From Cenococcum geophilum 1.58 (lineage: Eukaryota; Ascomycota; Dothideomycetes; Gloniales; Gloniaceae): 64,000 nt of DNA. The DNA lies in assembly GCA_001692895.1 (NCBI GenBank), contig KV748178.1, positions 978,536 through 1,042,535 on the forward strand, in the 5' to 3' direction. A program made the translations under genes and the position numbers. The first letter of the stretch is position 1. The number at the start of each line of letters is the position of its first letter. The notes beneath the pieces were generated by a model that was given only the letters and a program-made list of their open reading frames with translations, did not search any database and was not told the origin of the DNA. Shown here one piece after another: positions 21,400 through 33,392 of the stretch.

Positions 21400-24300
21400 A
21401 TATAATAAAATAACATACCTTATTACAAAAGTAATACCTCTAGATATAATAGTAGCCCGAAACTAAGTGCTATCCTATTACTACCCTACTACCCTACTGC
21501 CCTACTACCATTACTACTACTACTGCTATGCCGTCCCCCTATATCTTAGCCCATAACGGCCAGTAATATACTAAGACTATAGTAATACCTCCGGATATAT
21601 AATATTAGTTATTATAGCATCCCCGTTCTGTGGTAGTAATAGTAAAAGCCTAGCTATATCCGTTACTCTTAACAGCGTAATATACAGCTGCCTATAGGTA
21701 AAGACCGGTATACGTAAGTTAACGCCAATAAAGTTAAAAGACTGCCCCTGTGACTTATTTATAGTTATAGCAAAGCATAGCCGGATTAGAAACTGCCTTC
21801 TACTAATAATAAACGGCAGTTCTCCTTCCGTAGAGGTAAGCTTAATATAAGGGATTAGCCGTAGCTGGTTATAAAAGCTGCCGCTAAGTATCCGAGTTTT
21901 AATACAGCGGCGGCCTATACGCGTAATAACTATACGGGTGCTATTATAGAGCCCTTTGTTAGGGTAGAGGTTCCGTAAAAGGATAATAGGCGCGCCTACT
22001 TTTAGGGAAAGCTTTAACGGAGGTAGGCTATTAGGGTTAAATATCTATAGGAGCTCCGCTAGCGGCAGTTCTGTATAATTATCTTCTCTATTTTGCTCTA
22101 TAGAGTTTATAAAATAAAAGGTGCTTAGGGAGCTATAGAGCCGCGAAAGAATAGCGTCGTTAATCTCAGCTATAGTATTATTATAAATAGTTAGGATAGC
22201 GCGATCGCGGAAGGTATTAGGGTTAGTATATACCCGAGTAAGCAGTTGCGGAGGGTATATATAGCTATAAAAGGGTTCCTAGGACTATAATAGGGCTATA
22301 CTAGGCGGGATACTAATACTACTAGCTAGGGCTAGATTGTAGGATAAGCTTTATACCTAAGCTACAAACCGCTAATTTATCTCGCCCTAGCGGATACGCA
22401 TATTTAACTACAGGGATAGTATATAGAAGGTAGGCTAGAGGAACGACCGCTATAGGCAGGCACCTATAATGGCTGCACGGTTCCCCTACGGGACGATAGG
22501 CAGTATTTAAGTAAAGTCGCTACCTAAGATAGTAGGGAGTCCGCTAAAGGTAAAGTTATTAGAACGGATATCCGTAAGCATACGGTATATAGCTTTATAG
22601 TAGTAGCGGTGCTATATTAGTACCTTATTCTAGATAAGCAGAGAAGTATAGCGTAGAAGCTTGGCTAGATTTAAGCTTTTAGAGACATTGTAAGTAAACT
22701 CTTTATATAGATTGAGAGGTATCCAAAAATAGGAGTGGGTAGTATGGCCGCCAGGCAGTAAAAGGGCCGTAATGCTAGAAGAAGCTATGTAAAGAATAAT
22801 CTTACCACGTGAGCGGTAGTAGTGGCAGAGGTAGCGATAGAGAAATGTTTTACTAGTGCCTATAGGGCCCTAGAGAAAGAAGTAGGCTGTCTATGGATCC
22901 GTATCTATAGCGGCAACAATAGTATTAAAGCACGCTGCCTAATCGGCATTTAGCTGCTGGTGTAGCTTAGTAAACTAGCGACCTTCCTCTATAGGGTTAT
23001 ATTATAGTAGCTCCGCTACAAGAAGCGGGTTACTTCCCTCCGCGATAACGGCCCACTAGTGCTAAAACTGGGGTAGGCTATAGTCCGTAAGTGTCTTCTA
23101 GTAATCCGCAAGTATCTAATAGATAAGGTATAGGCCGTAATTAAGATAGGCGTTATTGTTCTCGCCAACTATAAGAGGAGCATTAGGTTAGCGGGCCAGA
23201 AAGCGAGGCAGATTATTATAGATAGACTGTTTAAAGCGGTCCTATAAAGCAACTAGCTCTATAATAGGGCCGTAAACTAAAGCGGTTATAAATAAGGAGC
23301 GTAGCTAGGCGCTAGTGGCAAAAACGGCGGCCTCTATAAAGCAATTAATCTACTTATAATTATCCTTTAGTAGCCCTAGAGCCACGCAGGCGGCCTAGAA
23401 GGTTAGATAGACTATACTAGCAATAGTATAGAGGTCTTTAAAGGAGGTAGGGCCAGGAACGGACGTTAGTAGCAGCCGTAAGTAGAACCTCTCGCCCGTA
23501 ATAGGACTATAGTAATATATACGGCCTATCGCAAGGCCTCGCTGGTATAGACGCCACTCCTATTACTTTGCATAAAAGATATACCGCTTAGGAAAGTCTT
23601 AATATAGGCGGTTACGGGCATCCTTATACTCCGCGTTATACTTAAAGAAGGCCGTTAGTGTAGAATAGGAGAGCTTAAGGCGCTGCTGTATCTTCTCTAC
23701 AAACTAGTCCGGCTAAAAGTATACGGGCTGCTTGCCTGGAAGGTGCACCGCAAGCTAAATTATAGGGGGGAACTCCTTATAAACAGGAAACTTGAATAGC
23801 CGCTAGATAGCCTTAGAGGGGCTAATATAACGGCCCTGCAAATACTAGCTTACCTTATCGCCGTCTATAAGTCGTAAAGTAGTACGGTCGTTCCCCTTAT
23901 ATATATACTTATGGATATACTTAACGGACTTTACAGAGGCGTAGATCTTAACATTTATATAGGCATGGTACTTTATAGTTAGATATAGGCTATACAGAAT
24001 AATTTAGCGGTTGTCCATTTTAAACGTAGCTCTAAAAGGCCCCGGTAAGCGGATAGACCACGTCCGCCCATTATTATAACGGCGGTATTCTAAATAGCCG
24101 TCCTTATATACGATAGTAGTAGGGTTAAAAGGCTTAGGGTACCGCTTTAAGCAGGTCGGCGAAAGGCCTAGCCCTGGCAAAACTATATAGGGAGCTCACG
24201 GATTCTAGGAGCCGTAAGGGCCGTAAACCATTATCGACTTTACGATCTTAGTAAGACGACTAGTAGGATTGTCCTCTGGCTACGGAAGCTCCACGGATAT

Positions 24301-26178
24301 AAAACGGTTAATAACGGCTAGGTCTAGCAGCCTGTCGCAGTTATACGGATATAGGAAGAGCAGCAGGTGTATATAGGGCAGGCCCCGTTTCTGGTACTTA
24401 ATGGTCTAAATGTAGCCGCGGTACCGGCCGAAGATCTGCTTCCGTTTTAGGTCGTGTAAGAGGTAGGTAACTTTTATACGGAAGACACGCGCAACCAGAT
24501 CGGGCCTATCTATAGCGGTCTGCCTAAATAGTAGCTCGTAGGTAATCTCATCCTACCTAGGGTTAGTAGTAAACATAATAAATATGCTTAGACGGCCGTA
24601 TTTACGGACAATAGCTATTAAATCCTAATAGCACTACCTAATAAAGTAAGCTCCGCCAAGGAAACTTAATAAAAAAACTACGCGGCGGCCTAACGATTAA
24701 GGGTCTAGATTAGCGCGGGTAAGAGTATCCGTAACGCTATTATATAGCTTTATACGGAGGTTAGGTTAGTAGGAGCGGATCTAGTTAAGCTTATTCTAAT
24801 TATATAGCGCCTATACATCTATAACGTACTGCTAAAATAGCTAGTAGTAGGTAAAAGGAACTAACTTAAAGTTATTATGGACGTATAGGTAAAACCAAAA
24901 GTACGCCTACTACGTTAAACGGTCTCACTGGCGGGCTTAATTAGAGTCGCGTAGCTAGAGACCCTAGTGCCAGCTAGTATTACCGCAAGGGAAGAGCAGC
25001 ACGTAGTAGAGCGGTATATATACGGTATACGTTAAGTTAATATAGCAGTAACGCGGCTGCTTATTAGGCATATAACGCTCCGTAAGTATAATGTCGTGGA
25101 AGCTAGTATTACTGTACTTATTTGGTATAATAACGGCTACCTCGTTGCTTATTGGGAGGTTCTTACGGCGCTAATTAGTACCAGCCTCTAAGATAAGCCG
25201 CATCTATGGGTTTAAAATAATCCGCGACGGGGCCGTTACGGGCTAAGCCTAAAGCCGTTCCCTTACGGTTTAATAGAGGGCGATAAAAGGGTTCTATACC
25301 TCAGATAGTATAGTAGTAAGGCACCGCAGAATAGTTGTATTTAGCTAGATATTAGGACAGGCCTATAGCCGGACATCTATAGCATAACTGGGGTCGTAAA
25401 AGTATAACTGGGTATACTATAGAGCAACATTAGTAGGAGGCTCTAGTGGGCCCTATAGATAGTAAAGCTTACCATATATCTAGAAGTAATTTGGGCCGCC
25501 CTAGGCTACACTATAGTTAGTAACGGTATAGTTTACAGACGTAAAAGCCAATGCTGCATTATATAAGCGGAGCCGCTCCCTAAACTGCCTAGTAGAAGTA
25601 CTATAGGACTCTAAAAGGTCGCGTAGATATTCTAGCGGAGGCTAAAATAGAGGGAGGTCTATATTACCATATTTACAGCAGGCTTTAAACCGTGGATTGC
25701 TAGGCTATAATATACTAACACGTTTATTAATCTAATGTAGGCCGCGCAAAAGTTATAGGCAACGTCTATAGGACTAAGATCTAGCTACTCCGCAATAGGG
25801 CGGACCGTAGTAGGACCACGATCTAGCTGCTCCGCGATAGGGCGGACCGTAGCAGGTCGCGGCTGGATTAATACAGGCGGTCGCGGCTGGATCGATACGG
25901 GTAGTATAAGGGGAGAAGCAGCGGCGGAAGTAGTAGCGGAAGTAGTAGCAGCTATAGTTTGGTTTATAGGCTGCAGAAGGTCCGCTAAAGGTCGTCAAGA
26001 CCGTCTATTTCTTTTTTTCTCCTATATAGAGTTAGAAAGGTAGTGGGCTAGAAGAGTAATAAAGGATAACCTTGCAAGATTTACAGGTATTATACGGCGC
26101 TCTAAGACGGTTCGTTGTAAAGTCAGCGGAAGAGCAATACTACTTATAGGTAGTACAAAATAAACGATCGGAAGGCAT
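21400..26178 (-). pseudogene. Helitron Rep/helicase (RepHel), RIP-disabled
   Basis: Minus-strand coding remnant. The start may be MPSDRLF near 26178, followed by a Cys-containing stretch (26180-26060). The rolling-circle Rep domain lies at about 24600-24100: KRGLPYIHLLLFL at about 24385-24345, where the two-His metal motif at 24367-24375 is now Tyr-Ile-His. Next come VKSVKYIHKYIYKGNDR (about 23930-23880) and a Pif1-type helicase at about 22900-21450, with the Walker A region GPIGTSKTFLYRYL near 22870-22830 and ASSSITALLLPGGHT. Helitrons use these to move by rolling-circle replication. In-frame stops occur throughout. The exact 5'-TC and CTRR-3' ends were not fixed. Confidence 0.85.
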
Positions 26179-26779
26179 TTAGGCAGTAGGTAGGGAGTAG
26201 TATTTAAGCAGTAAGGGTAGGATTTTGTAAAGCTTTTATAAAGTATCGTGCAGAGTTTTCACGGAGCTTCGTGTAGAGCTCCGTATAGAGCTCCGTGCAC
26301 TCCCTCCCTAAAATTCTCTTTATAGAGATCTAAAGCTTTATATTAGTATAACATTACTTAATATTTAGATATTTAGATAAAAGTAACATCATTTTAAAGC
26401 GCTTTATAAGCTCTATAAATCTATATAAATGGAAATATTATTTAAGTAATATTAGGGGGTGTATTGCAAGTATAAGGGGTTTACCACTCGGTCGCGAATT
26501 GATGGGGTAGCACGTGCCTAATTAGGTGACCCGGACATTTTCTAGACCAATTAAAACTCTCGCTTAAAATTAACTCAGTATATAGAAGACGAGCTGGCGA
26601 ACAAGCTCATAGCGATATCACGTGATAAAGCTTGGCGCTGGATAAGTAGAAACCTCATCCACCATCTATATAGAAAACAAGCAATACACAGAGCTCTAGC
26701 TCCATAACCTACAAATCAACACATGCTCCATCATTCGAACCACTCATACCATATAAGCGTCTATTCATAAAGACCGATT
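26179..26779. other. Helitron right flank and promoter region of the RBR gene
   Basis: RIPped sequence continues to about 26460 (AGCTCCGTGCACTCC-type short inverted and direct repeats at 26255-26310), then normal composition begins. 26460-26779 is the likely upstream region of the RBR gene. It has TATATAGAA-like boxes and CACGTG-type sites near 26500 and 26617; function not shown. Confidence 0.45.
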
Positions 26780-28369
26780 ATGAGCGCAGTCGAGTTAGCA
26801 ACAAGGCACCAAAATGGCATTCTCATCCGCGTCGGTATCAAGCCCTGGACCCAAGAAGCTTTGGGACAGGCGCAAAAACACGAATGCACGGCATGCACCG
26901 ACAGTTTCCCTTCATGCAGCGTTGTCCACTCACCTTGCGACCACCGCTATTGTACCAGCTGCATTGCGACACTCTTTGAGGAAGCTATAAAAAGCGCATC
27001 CCGCTTTCCGCCGAAGTGTTGCTCGCAGCTAATTCCCCTCGCCCTTGTCAAATCATATCTTACCCCCGCCAGCATATTGCTATTCGAGCAAAGGATAGTC
27101 GAATTGGCAACACCAGATCGCACTTATTGCAGCAAAGAAGCTTGCAATGCTTTCATCGAGTCCACCTTTGTGAAAGAAAATATTGCGACCTGTCAGAAGT
27201 GCTACCAGAGAACATGCACGACCTGCAAACGCAAAAGCCATGAGGGCGATTGCCCTGAAGATAATGCACTGCAGAGCCTTGTTAAGACAGCAGCGGAGAA
27301 AGGATGGCAGACATGCTTTAACTGCCACCGAATCGTTGAGCGTCGATCCGGGTGTAACCATATGACGTGAGTTTTCATTTCTTAAATCATTGCGATTGCG
27401 CAATGGAACATTATTGAAAGGGATACTAGATGCCGCTGCAAAACCGAATTTTGCTATACCTGTGGTTCGAAATGGAAAACCTGCGATTGCAAAGTTTTTA
27501 CGAGGCTGAGAAACAGCCGCCAAGTTCGAAGGCGCCCACGAGTCAGTCGCGAACGGCGCAACTCGAATATTCGTGGTAGGGGTAACATTCGGCAACCAAT
27601 GAACCCAGAGAATACAAATGTGAAGAAGGCCTGGGTTTGCGTTGATAACTCCGCAGGCAAAACGCTCCTTACCGGCTGCAGAGTTTGCCAAGAGGGAAAA
27701 CGGTACAATACATTGTACAATGCTGCTGCTCATCTTCGGCGTGTGCATTTCAACCCCAATTCAAGGGATACGGTTGAAAGCCACCGGGATAGTTTTCCTG
27801 CCCCTAACCCTATTTCTACCCTTAACACTCCGATGGCCTTGTTGAAAAGCTGGATAACACAAGTGGATAATGAAATCATAAGGAGTGATTCGCTCCCGAA
27901 GCCGAGTCCGCCTGTGGTTGAAGCCAGCCACCAAGAAAATGCACATCGACCTGTGGCGAACGGGATAGGAGTCGATATGCGATTCAGTTCGACTAAATAT
28001 GGTCCTCTAATTACCTCCGAGGCCCGTGTGGCTGAACATGGCATCGGGCCTGATTCGAAACCCGTGGCCTATACACGAAGCCGCAAGCTCAATTGCCTTC
28101 ATACCGCCATGCCGTCTTTATATTGGGCCCTCTATATATGTAATTTGTGCTCGGGCATAGTCTTCATGTGTGATCAGTGCCAGAATTGGGCTTGCGCGGC
28201 TTGCGGCCGTTCGACGGAACCTACCTCAGGATACGACTTTTCCAGTGATTATAATGTCTCTGCAACAGATAATATTAAATTCGAGGTTGGTCCTTTTTGC
28301 TTATATCCCGCAGTCCAAACATCCCTTAGAACTTTTAAGCCTCCAAGAGATAAAGTTTTACTAATATGA
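26780..28369 (+). CDS. RBR-type E3 ubiquitin ligase with C-terminal zinc-finger half
   Basis: Two exons (26780-27366 and 27430-28369) give 508 residues. RING1: C36, C39, C53, H55, C58, C61, C80/81. IBR: C117, C122, C138, C141, C146, C149, H154, C158. RING2: C179, C182, then SGCNHMTCRC across the splice with the presumed catalytic C192, C204, C207, C214, C216. RBR ligases take ubiquitin from an E2 onto this Cys and pass it to a substrate. After a basic linker (217-252), exon 2 stays open into W264-V-C, a C279-x2-C282...H297-x4-H302 finger (YNAAAHLRRVHF), resembling a fungal domain of unknown function (I think DUF7896), and a late cluster with three CxxC pairs (433-454). No RIP damage. Joining RBR and this finger in one frame is unusual; two merged genes or a missed intron remain possible. 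Confidence 0.8.
27367..27429 (+). other. Intron of the RBR gene
   Basis: 63 bp, GTGAGT...ACTAG. Removing it joins ...CNHMT to CRCKTEFCYTCG and restores an unbroken RING2, which is strong support. A TTAAAT branch-like site lies about 40 bp before the acceptor. Confidence 0.85.
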
Positions 28370-28510
28370 TACCGGGTCAACAGCAATTCGGGGAGTGGTT
28401 TATTTAGTTAGAGTGAATGAGGCAACGGGTTGGCTATACGCAATTTTCTTTATTTAACTACGGTGGCAATTCTATTTCCCTTCGGTTATCATGCTTCAGG
28501 CTAAGCAAAG

Positions 28511-28735
28511 ATGAGAACTGCCTGCGATGTCGGCTGCGGCCATGGCACAATCGCGGTGTGGCTCATTTCATTCGTGCCTAAGGACTCAGTCACTGGCATC
28601 AATACCCCGAGACTCTGATCGGCCAAGCACGGAAACACGCAGAGACAACCTTGCCTTGCTTTTGACGTGGTGGACGACTACGTCCACGATCTGAGTGTCG
28701 TTGTAGACGCCGAATCGCCGCTAGCCGGTCATGTT
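28511..28735 (+). pseudogene. Relic of a class I SAM-dependent methyltransferase
   Basis: The frame from 28511 reads MRTACDVGCGHGTIAVWL then VPKDSVTGIN. This is the SAM-binding motif I (DxGCGxGT) and the acidic strand 2 region of UbiE/type-11 methyltransferases, with Asn where Asp is usual. One frame over follows ETLIGQARKHAET, the expected next helix, and back in the first frame FDVVDDYVHD, like the FD-V-motif 4 region. At least two frameshifts and a TGA are needed, and the rest is missing, so it is dead. The gene lies 140 bp after the RBR gene, on the same strand. Confidence 0.6.
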
Positions 28736-28879
28736 GACATCGAGAGGATATGAAGCCTCGTCGGATTGGGAACTACCACAATATCATTACTCGGGCTGGA
28801 GGTGGCGTTTGGGAAGGTGAGAGATATCATTTTCTTGAAGCTATCAAGCCAGCTGACAGTATCGGAGACACGAGACTGG

Positions 28880-29302
28880 TTAAAACTTTCGCAGAACTGC
28901 TGTTATAGCGCAAATAACTGTTCCACATGCTCCAACTTCCAGCGAGTTTTGTGGCAGAATATTGAATTCACCGGGAATGGCGGACGCATTACAGTAGTAA
29001 GCCACATTCTCATCAAGGAGTCGGGGCAGGTCCAAGGCTTGAAAAACAACCGGACGAGACCAGAGACCACGTGCGAAAGGATGGCCGAAGGTGGCAAAGG
29101 GAGAAATAAATTGGACAGCACCTTGCTGAAGAGAGCAGAAATATGGCCCGCCGCAGTGGTTTTCTTCAACATCGTGCAAAATGGAACGATCAATGCAAAT
29201 ATGGTCCTTGCAGCCGGAGTCCCAGTACCAAACTGAGGCCGATCTGTTGGCGTACGACGGTGACACCTTCATTGCGATAGCTTATCGGCGACTGATTTAG
29301 CG
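28880..29302 (-). pseudogene. Copia fragment, protease region (left part)
   Basis: Minus-strand frame with VWYWDSGCKDHICIDRS near 29232-29185, matching the aspartic protease start of Ty1/copia polyproteins (W.LDSGAS.H.C), then IPGEFNILPQNSLE, like the copia VP...N..S. stretch. The element is interrupted at 29303 by a hAT and continues at 32511. The left (C-terminal) end is lost near 28880; integrase and RT are absent. Little RIP. Confidence 0.7.
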
Positions 29303-32300
29303 CAGTGATTGTATTGGACTGGACTGGACTGGATTTGAGCTCAAATCCAGTCCACCCAATTCTTTTAAGATTTGGCTCCTGGAGCTCCAAGGGAATCCAA
29401 TGCAAATATATACTATAAATAGTAAGTCTTGGCACGATTTTGGTGTTGATATTAAGACGGGTAGGTGAGCAAATATACCAAATTTAATGCTATATTACAT
29501 CTAATTGAGCTCATCTACTGCATCAACCTCACTAATATCGTCGCCGTTGCTCTCAATTAGAGCTAAGACCTCCTCAGAGTCCTCCATACTATTATTAGGA
29601 AGTTCCGCCTACGCAGCAGTAATTGCAGCGACATCTGCAGCGGCATAAGCCTTCGCGGCTTCTACCAGTGGTATTCCTAATAAAGGCTGCGGTTTACCCT
29701 CTGCCTTGCCAATATCCTTATTATTAAATGTATCTCTCCGCGGAGGCCTAAACGAGTATTAAAGGACCTTATTTGCCTTAATTATGTCTATTTAGAGTTA
29801 AGATCGTTGGTCTTTAATAAGGATCTTATAGCTGCTAAATAGGCGTTCGTATTTATCGGTTATAGGAGGCACCGCGAGGATATTAAGGGCGAATTAAGTA
29901 AGGTTAGGTTGGCTGGTATAGTAATCCTACCAGTATTAAATTACGTCAAAGTCTTCGTTGTCTTTAATAACTTTAACATTTATATTAAGGTACTCCTAGA
30001 GGTTATCTACTTCTATTAGTAATATATCGTCTTCTTAATAAATAGTCTTTAAGCGTTTATGGGCCCGAGTAGACGTATAGACCTTTAGCTGCCTCTATCG
30101 CGGTACTTACCTAGATAATAATTCTTAATTAAGCTAGCGCCTACCTTTATATTTAAGGAAGAGATCTTTTACTAGCTTCCTTACTTACGGAATCTAGTGC
30201 TTCTTAACCTTATAGTTGTCCCATTTCTCTTTAAACTACTATATCTTAAGTATTGGATTAAGAATAATTATAGCGTAGTAGGCTGGCGTATTATCGGCGT
30301 ACTTATAGTACTTCTCGCACTTCTCCTATACCGCATTAGCGTAGCTAGATAAGATCTTATAGTTTTAAGCCTTAGCTTACTTTTATTTTTTAGCTACTAG
30401 CTTAAAAAACTTCCGCTTTATTTAATTAAGCTCTATTATAAGCTAATCTAAAGTCTAAAAGTGGTTAGTAAAACCTATATAGTTGCCTTCTACTATAAGG
30501 GTAGCCTTATAGAACGTCTTAAGGTGGTTATATAAATATTTAAGTTCTTTTTAGTAATGGGGTTGGAGGAAGTTATTATATATAAGCGCCTTTAAGTTAG
30601 TAGACGGCGAATAGTTATTATAAAACTTAATAACACGCTCTTTATAGTTTAGAAAATAACTAATAGCTATAAAGAGGGAGTTCTAACGCGTCTAGTTATT
30701 TTAAATGAGCTAGTAGATCGTTAGTATAACTTTTAAATATTGCGACTATAGGTAGAATATTGTAACCGTAGAGCGGTAGATATAAAAATCCAAAGCCATA
30801 GCTAATTAGTAAGCTAATATTATTGCCTCCGGCGTTTTACCGGTTAGTAAATAGCACGAATACTTAATACTATAATTCTATTACGTACCTCTAGGCCGTT
30901 AAATTCTGCTAAATTACTACTAATTTAAATCCTTTTAAAGAAGCTATAATGCTAGGGAGTTATATAAATGTACTGGATAATATTATAAAGTAGACTAATT
31001 GCTCTGCGCTTCCTCTAGAGCTTATATACCTTTTTAAAGTCCTATTTATAATAGGTAGTTGCTAGCTTCTTATAGATTTTCTTAGTATCCTTTCTAATAA
31101 TAAAAGCCTACGCGTAGAGGTTCGTAATATAGCTAAAGCAGCGTAGTTATTATTCTTTCCGCTTCTTTACTAATATATTTAGATAGAGGACTTAAAGGAT
31201 TGCATTAATATAGGTATTATTTAACTTAGCGTTATTAGCTATAAAATACCTAATATTGCTACTAATTTAATACTCTTTAAATAGAGCAAGTAGGACAACT
31301 GCTATATTCTTACCGTTATATTTACTAATTACCTTATAAAGGCCTAGTATGATATGCTGATGCTTGCTGTACTGGTTAATAAAATAGGCAATAACACCTA
31401 GAACTATATACCTATTCAGTAAAATCTAAAGATTAAAGGATATTAATATAGAACTGTAAGCTGCGCAGAGTTTCTTCCTTAGTTCTACTTTCTGTTATTT
31501 AAAAGCTACAATAACCTAACCGCGTATTGTCTTCCTAGTCTTTAGTAGGAACTTTATAAGCCTAGGATAAATATAGAATAGAAGTGTTTGGAAATACTTA
31601 TTTTTGAATTAAAAGAAGGTAATATGGTAGCTAACAATCCATCAAATTAATAGGTGTTTAAAGGCCTTAAAGTTTCGTCGCAGATTAAGAGACTTTACTT
31701 ATAGATATTCCTTAATTATTGGCTGATTTGGTAAAGTCTCTTTTAGTTAAAGCTCGCCAGAAGTACAATTTATATAGTAATTAAATTCAAGGTGATCTAG
31801 AGTAGTAGTTCTTCTAAATAATATAACCATAAGCTCTTGCTAATGCTTTACCTTCTTATATAGGTAGCAATAGAAGTACTGCGTCTTGGTGGTATCATCC
31901 TTCTGCTATATATCCTCCCCCTACTTCCAAATTGGCGACAATCGCGGCTTTATATTCTTTAGTCCCTTTGTTAAGGCCTTACAGCGAATATACTGCTTAC
32001 CCTATAGCTTAAACTCTTTAAACTACGCCTGGCCTTTGGCCTGCTTATTAAGCTACTCTAGTATAAGGATAACGTTATTAGATATAATAGAGGTATAGAG
32101 TTAAGGATAAAATCGTTCTATAGCGGCGGTAGGTAGGAAAACACTAAAACGGTAAGAGTAGATGGGGGAGGACAGGACGGTAGAAGTAGCAGTAACAACG
32201 TGACGATAATAAGTTACCCTTAATTCTATACTAATACAAGCTATTTTAGGGCAGACGCTTACTACTAGAGCTAACAATTAGCTCTACTAGTTATTAGCAC

Positions 32301-32510
32301 CTATATTAATACGTTTTAGTCCTTCCTCCTTTAACCTCCTTCCAATTCGGGTATAGAACTCTTCCTATTTGGGTATAAAACTGGAGCTCCAGGAGCGCCG
32401 GTTCAACCAGATCCACTCTACCCCAGATCTAAAATCACTAGATCCAGCTCCGATGCAACCCCTAGATCTACATAGAGCTTTAACATTACCCCAGTCCAAT
32501 ACAATCACTG
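29303..32510 (-). mobile_element. hAT DNA transposon 1, complete with 8-bp TSD
   Basis: Both ends are visible: 29303 begins CAGTGATTGTATTGGACTG and 32510 ends with its exact reverse complement (19-bp TIR). The flanking 8 bp ATTTAGCG are present on both sides (29295-29302 and 32511-32518), a perfect hAT-type duplication. CAGTG termini fit the superfamily. The interior is strongly RIPped although the TIRs and host flanks are not. It interrupts a copia gag-pol. Confidence 0.93.
29560..32100 (-). pseudogene. hAT transposase, RIP-disabled
   Basis: Minus-strand remnant. A BED zinc-finger-like region lies at about 31930-31840 (TQYFYCYLYKK, with one ligand Cys now Tyr) and the C-terminal hAT dimerisation domain at about 29960-29720 (ALNILAVPPITDKYERLFSS, then TFNNKD), matching the A..IL.vP.tS...ER.FS pattern. 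Many in-frame stops. The enzyme would cut and paste the element. Confidence 0.8.
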
Positions 32511-33137
32511 ATTTAGCGAGTAGCTGAAGTTGGCTGTCATTTTATGACCCTTCGGAATCCTTTTCCTTTATCTAGTCTGGCTTAAGATCAGGATGCTTGA
32601 TCCAACACTTCTTGGGATCATGACTGTACGATTTCTTATTAGCCTTCTTGCAATCGTGGCAAATAGGCCTGTCGTTGTCTTTCTTTCCTTCTTTTTTCAT
32701 GCCTCCCTTGTCCTTGTTCTTCTTTGTGAAGTTGGCATCTGAGGCGAAAGTTTGAATTCTATATTCTTCGGCGATGATTTCTCGTACGAGATAGGGGGCG
32801 TAGCCTTGTTGCGTAAAGTGTTGTATTTGACCGTAGCCCATTGTATGTACCTGTCGGAAAGATTCTTCAGTAGAAAACCGACAGCTGCCCATTCGCCGAG
32901 GCAATGCCATCATCGCGGCTGTTGTTGATTTGGTGGAGAAAGCCTTTGATCTTTGAGGTGTATTCTGTCATATTCTTGCAGTTCTCAAGTCGACAGTCAG
33001 GCCGTTGAAATCGGACCCTGCACCTGTACGTGGTAACGGCTACGAACCTGCGGTCTTCGAAGTTCAGACTCAGCAGAGCCAACACAGAGACGTCGCACAG
33101 CGTGCGGGTAGGACCTGGTGGTTGTTGAGCGTCGTGG
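32511..33137 (-). pseudogene. Copia gag fragment (right part)
   Basis: Minus-strand frames at 33085-32867 and 32913-32572 encode a copia Gag: MTEYTSKIKGFLHQINNSRD, then a basic linker and a knuckle-like CHDCKKANKKSYSHDPKKCW. It joins across the hAT to the protease part at 28880-29302. A frameshift separates the two gag frames. It is cut at 33137 by a hAT end. Almost unRIPped. Confidence 0.75.
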
Positions 33138-33320
33138 CAGTAATCTTGTTGGAGCGGGTTCTATTTGGAGCTCCTGGTCGGATTGAGGCTTCATGTGGAT
33201 TTGAATTGGAGCGGATCTGAAATTGATTTGGCTCTTGGAGCTCCAGATCTATACCTAATTTAAACTAAGGCTAAGGAAGAATGGAGCGCTGAGGAGTTAG
33301 TGCACGATAATTGGCAACTG
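33138..33320. mobile_element. hAT end fragment
   Basis: Begins CAGTAATCTTGTTGGAGCGG and continues with the GGAGCTCC blocks and the AGATCTATACC...GGAGCGCT segment seen again at 33393-33440 and 34223-34310, i.e. the same family end twice in tandem. No matching right end was found. Confidence 0.55.
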
Positions 33321-33392
33321 TAACGGATCTATCGCTAATGTCGTTAGTAGTGTATTAGCGGATGCCCGCTTACTCTCCTGCTGCTACCGTTG

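Noticed and set aside
25774-25998. 74-codon minus-strand frame
   Set aside because: Out of frame with the Helitron N-terminal reading that continues across the same bases.
27080-28044. Long minus-strand frames across the RBR gene
   Set aside because: Shadows of the plus-strand gene, whose Cys/His spacing and splice site are convincing.
28766-29236. 156-codon plus-strand open frame
   Set aside because: Antisense to the copia protease region, which has recognisable motifs on the minus strand.
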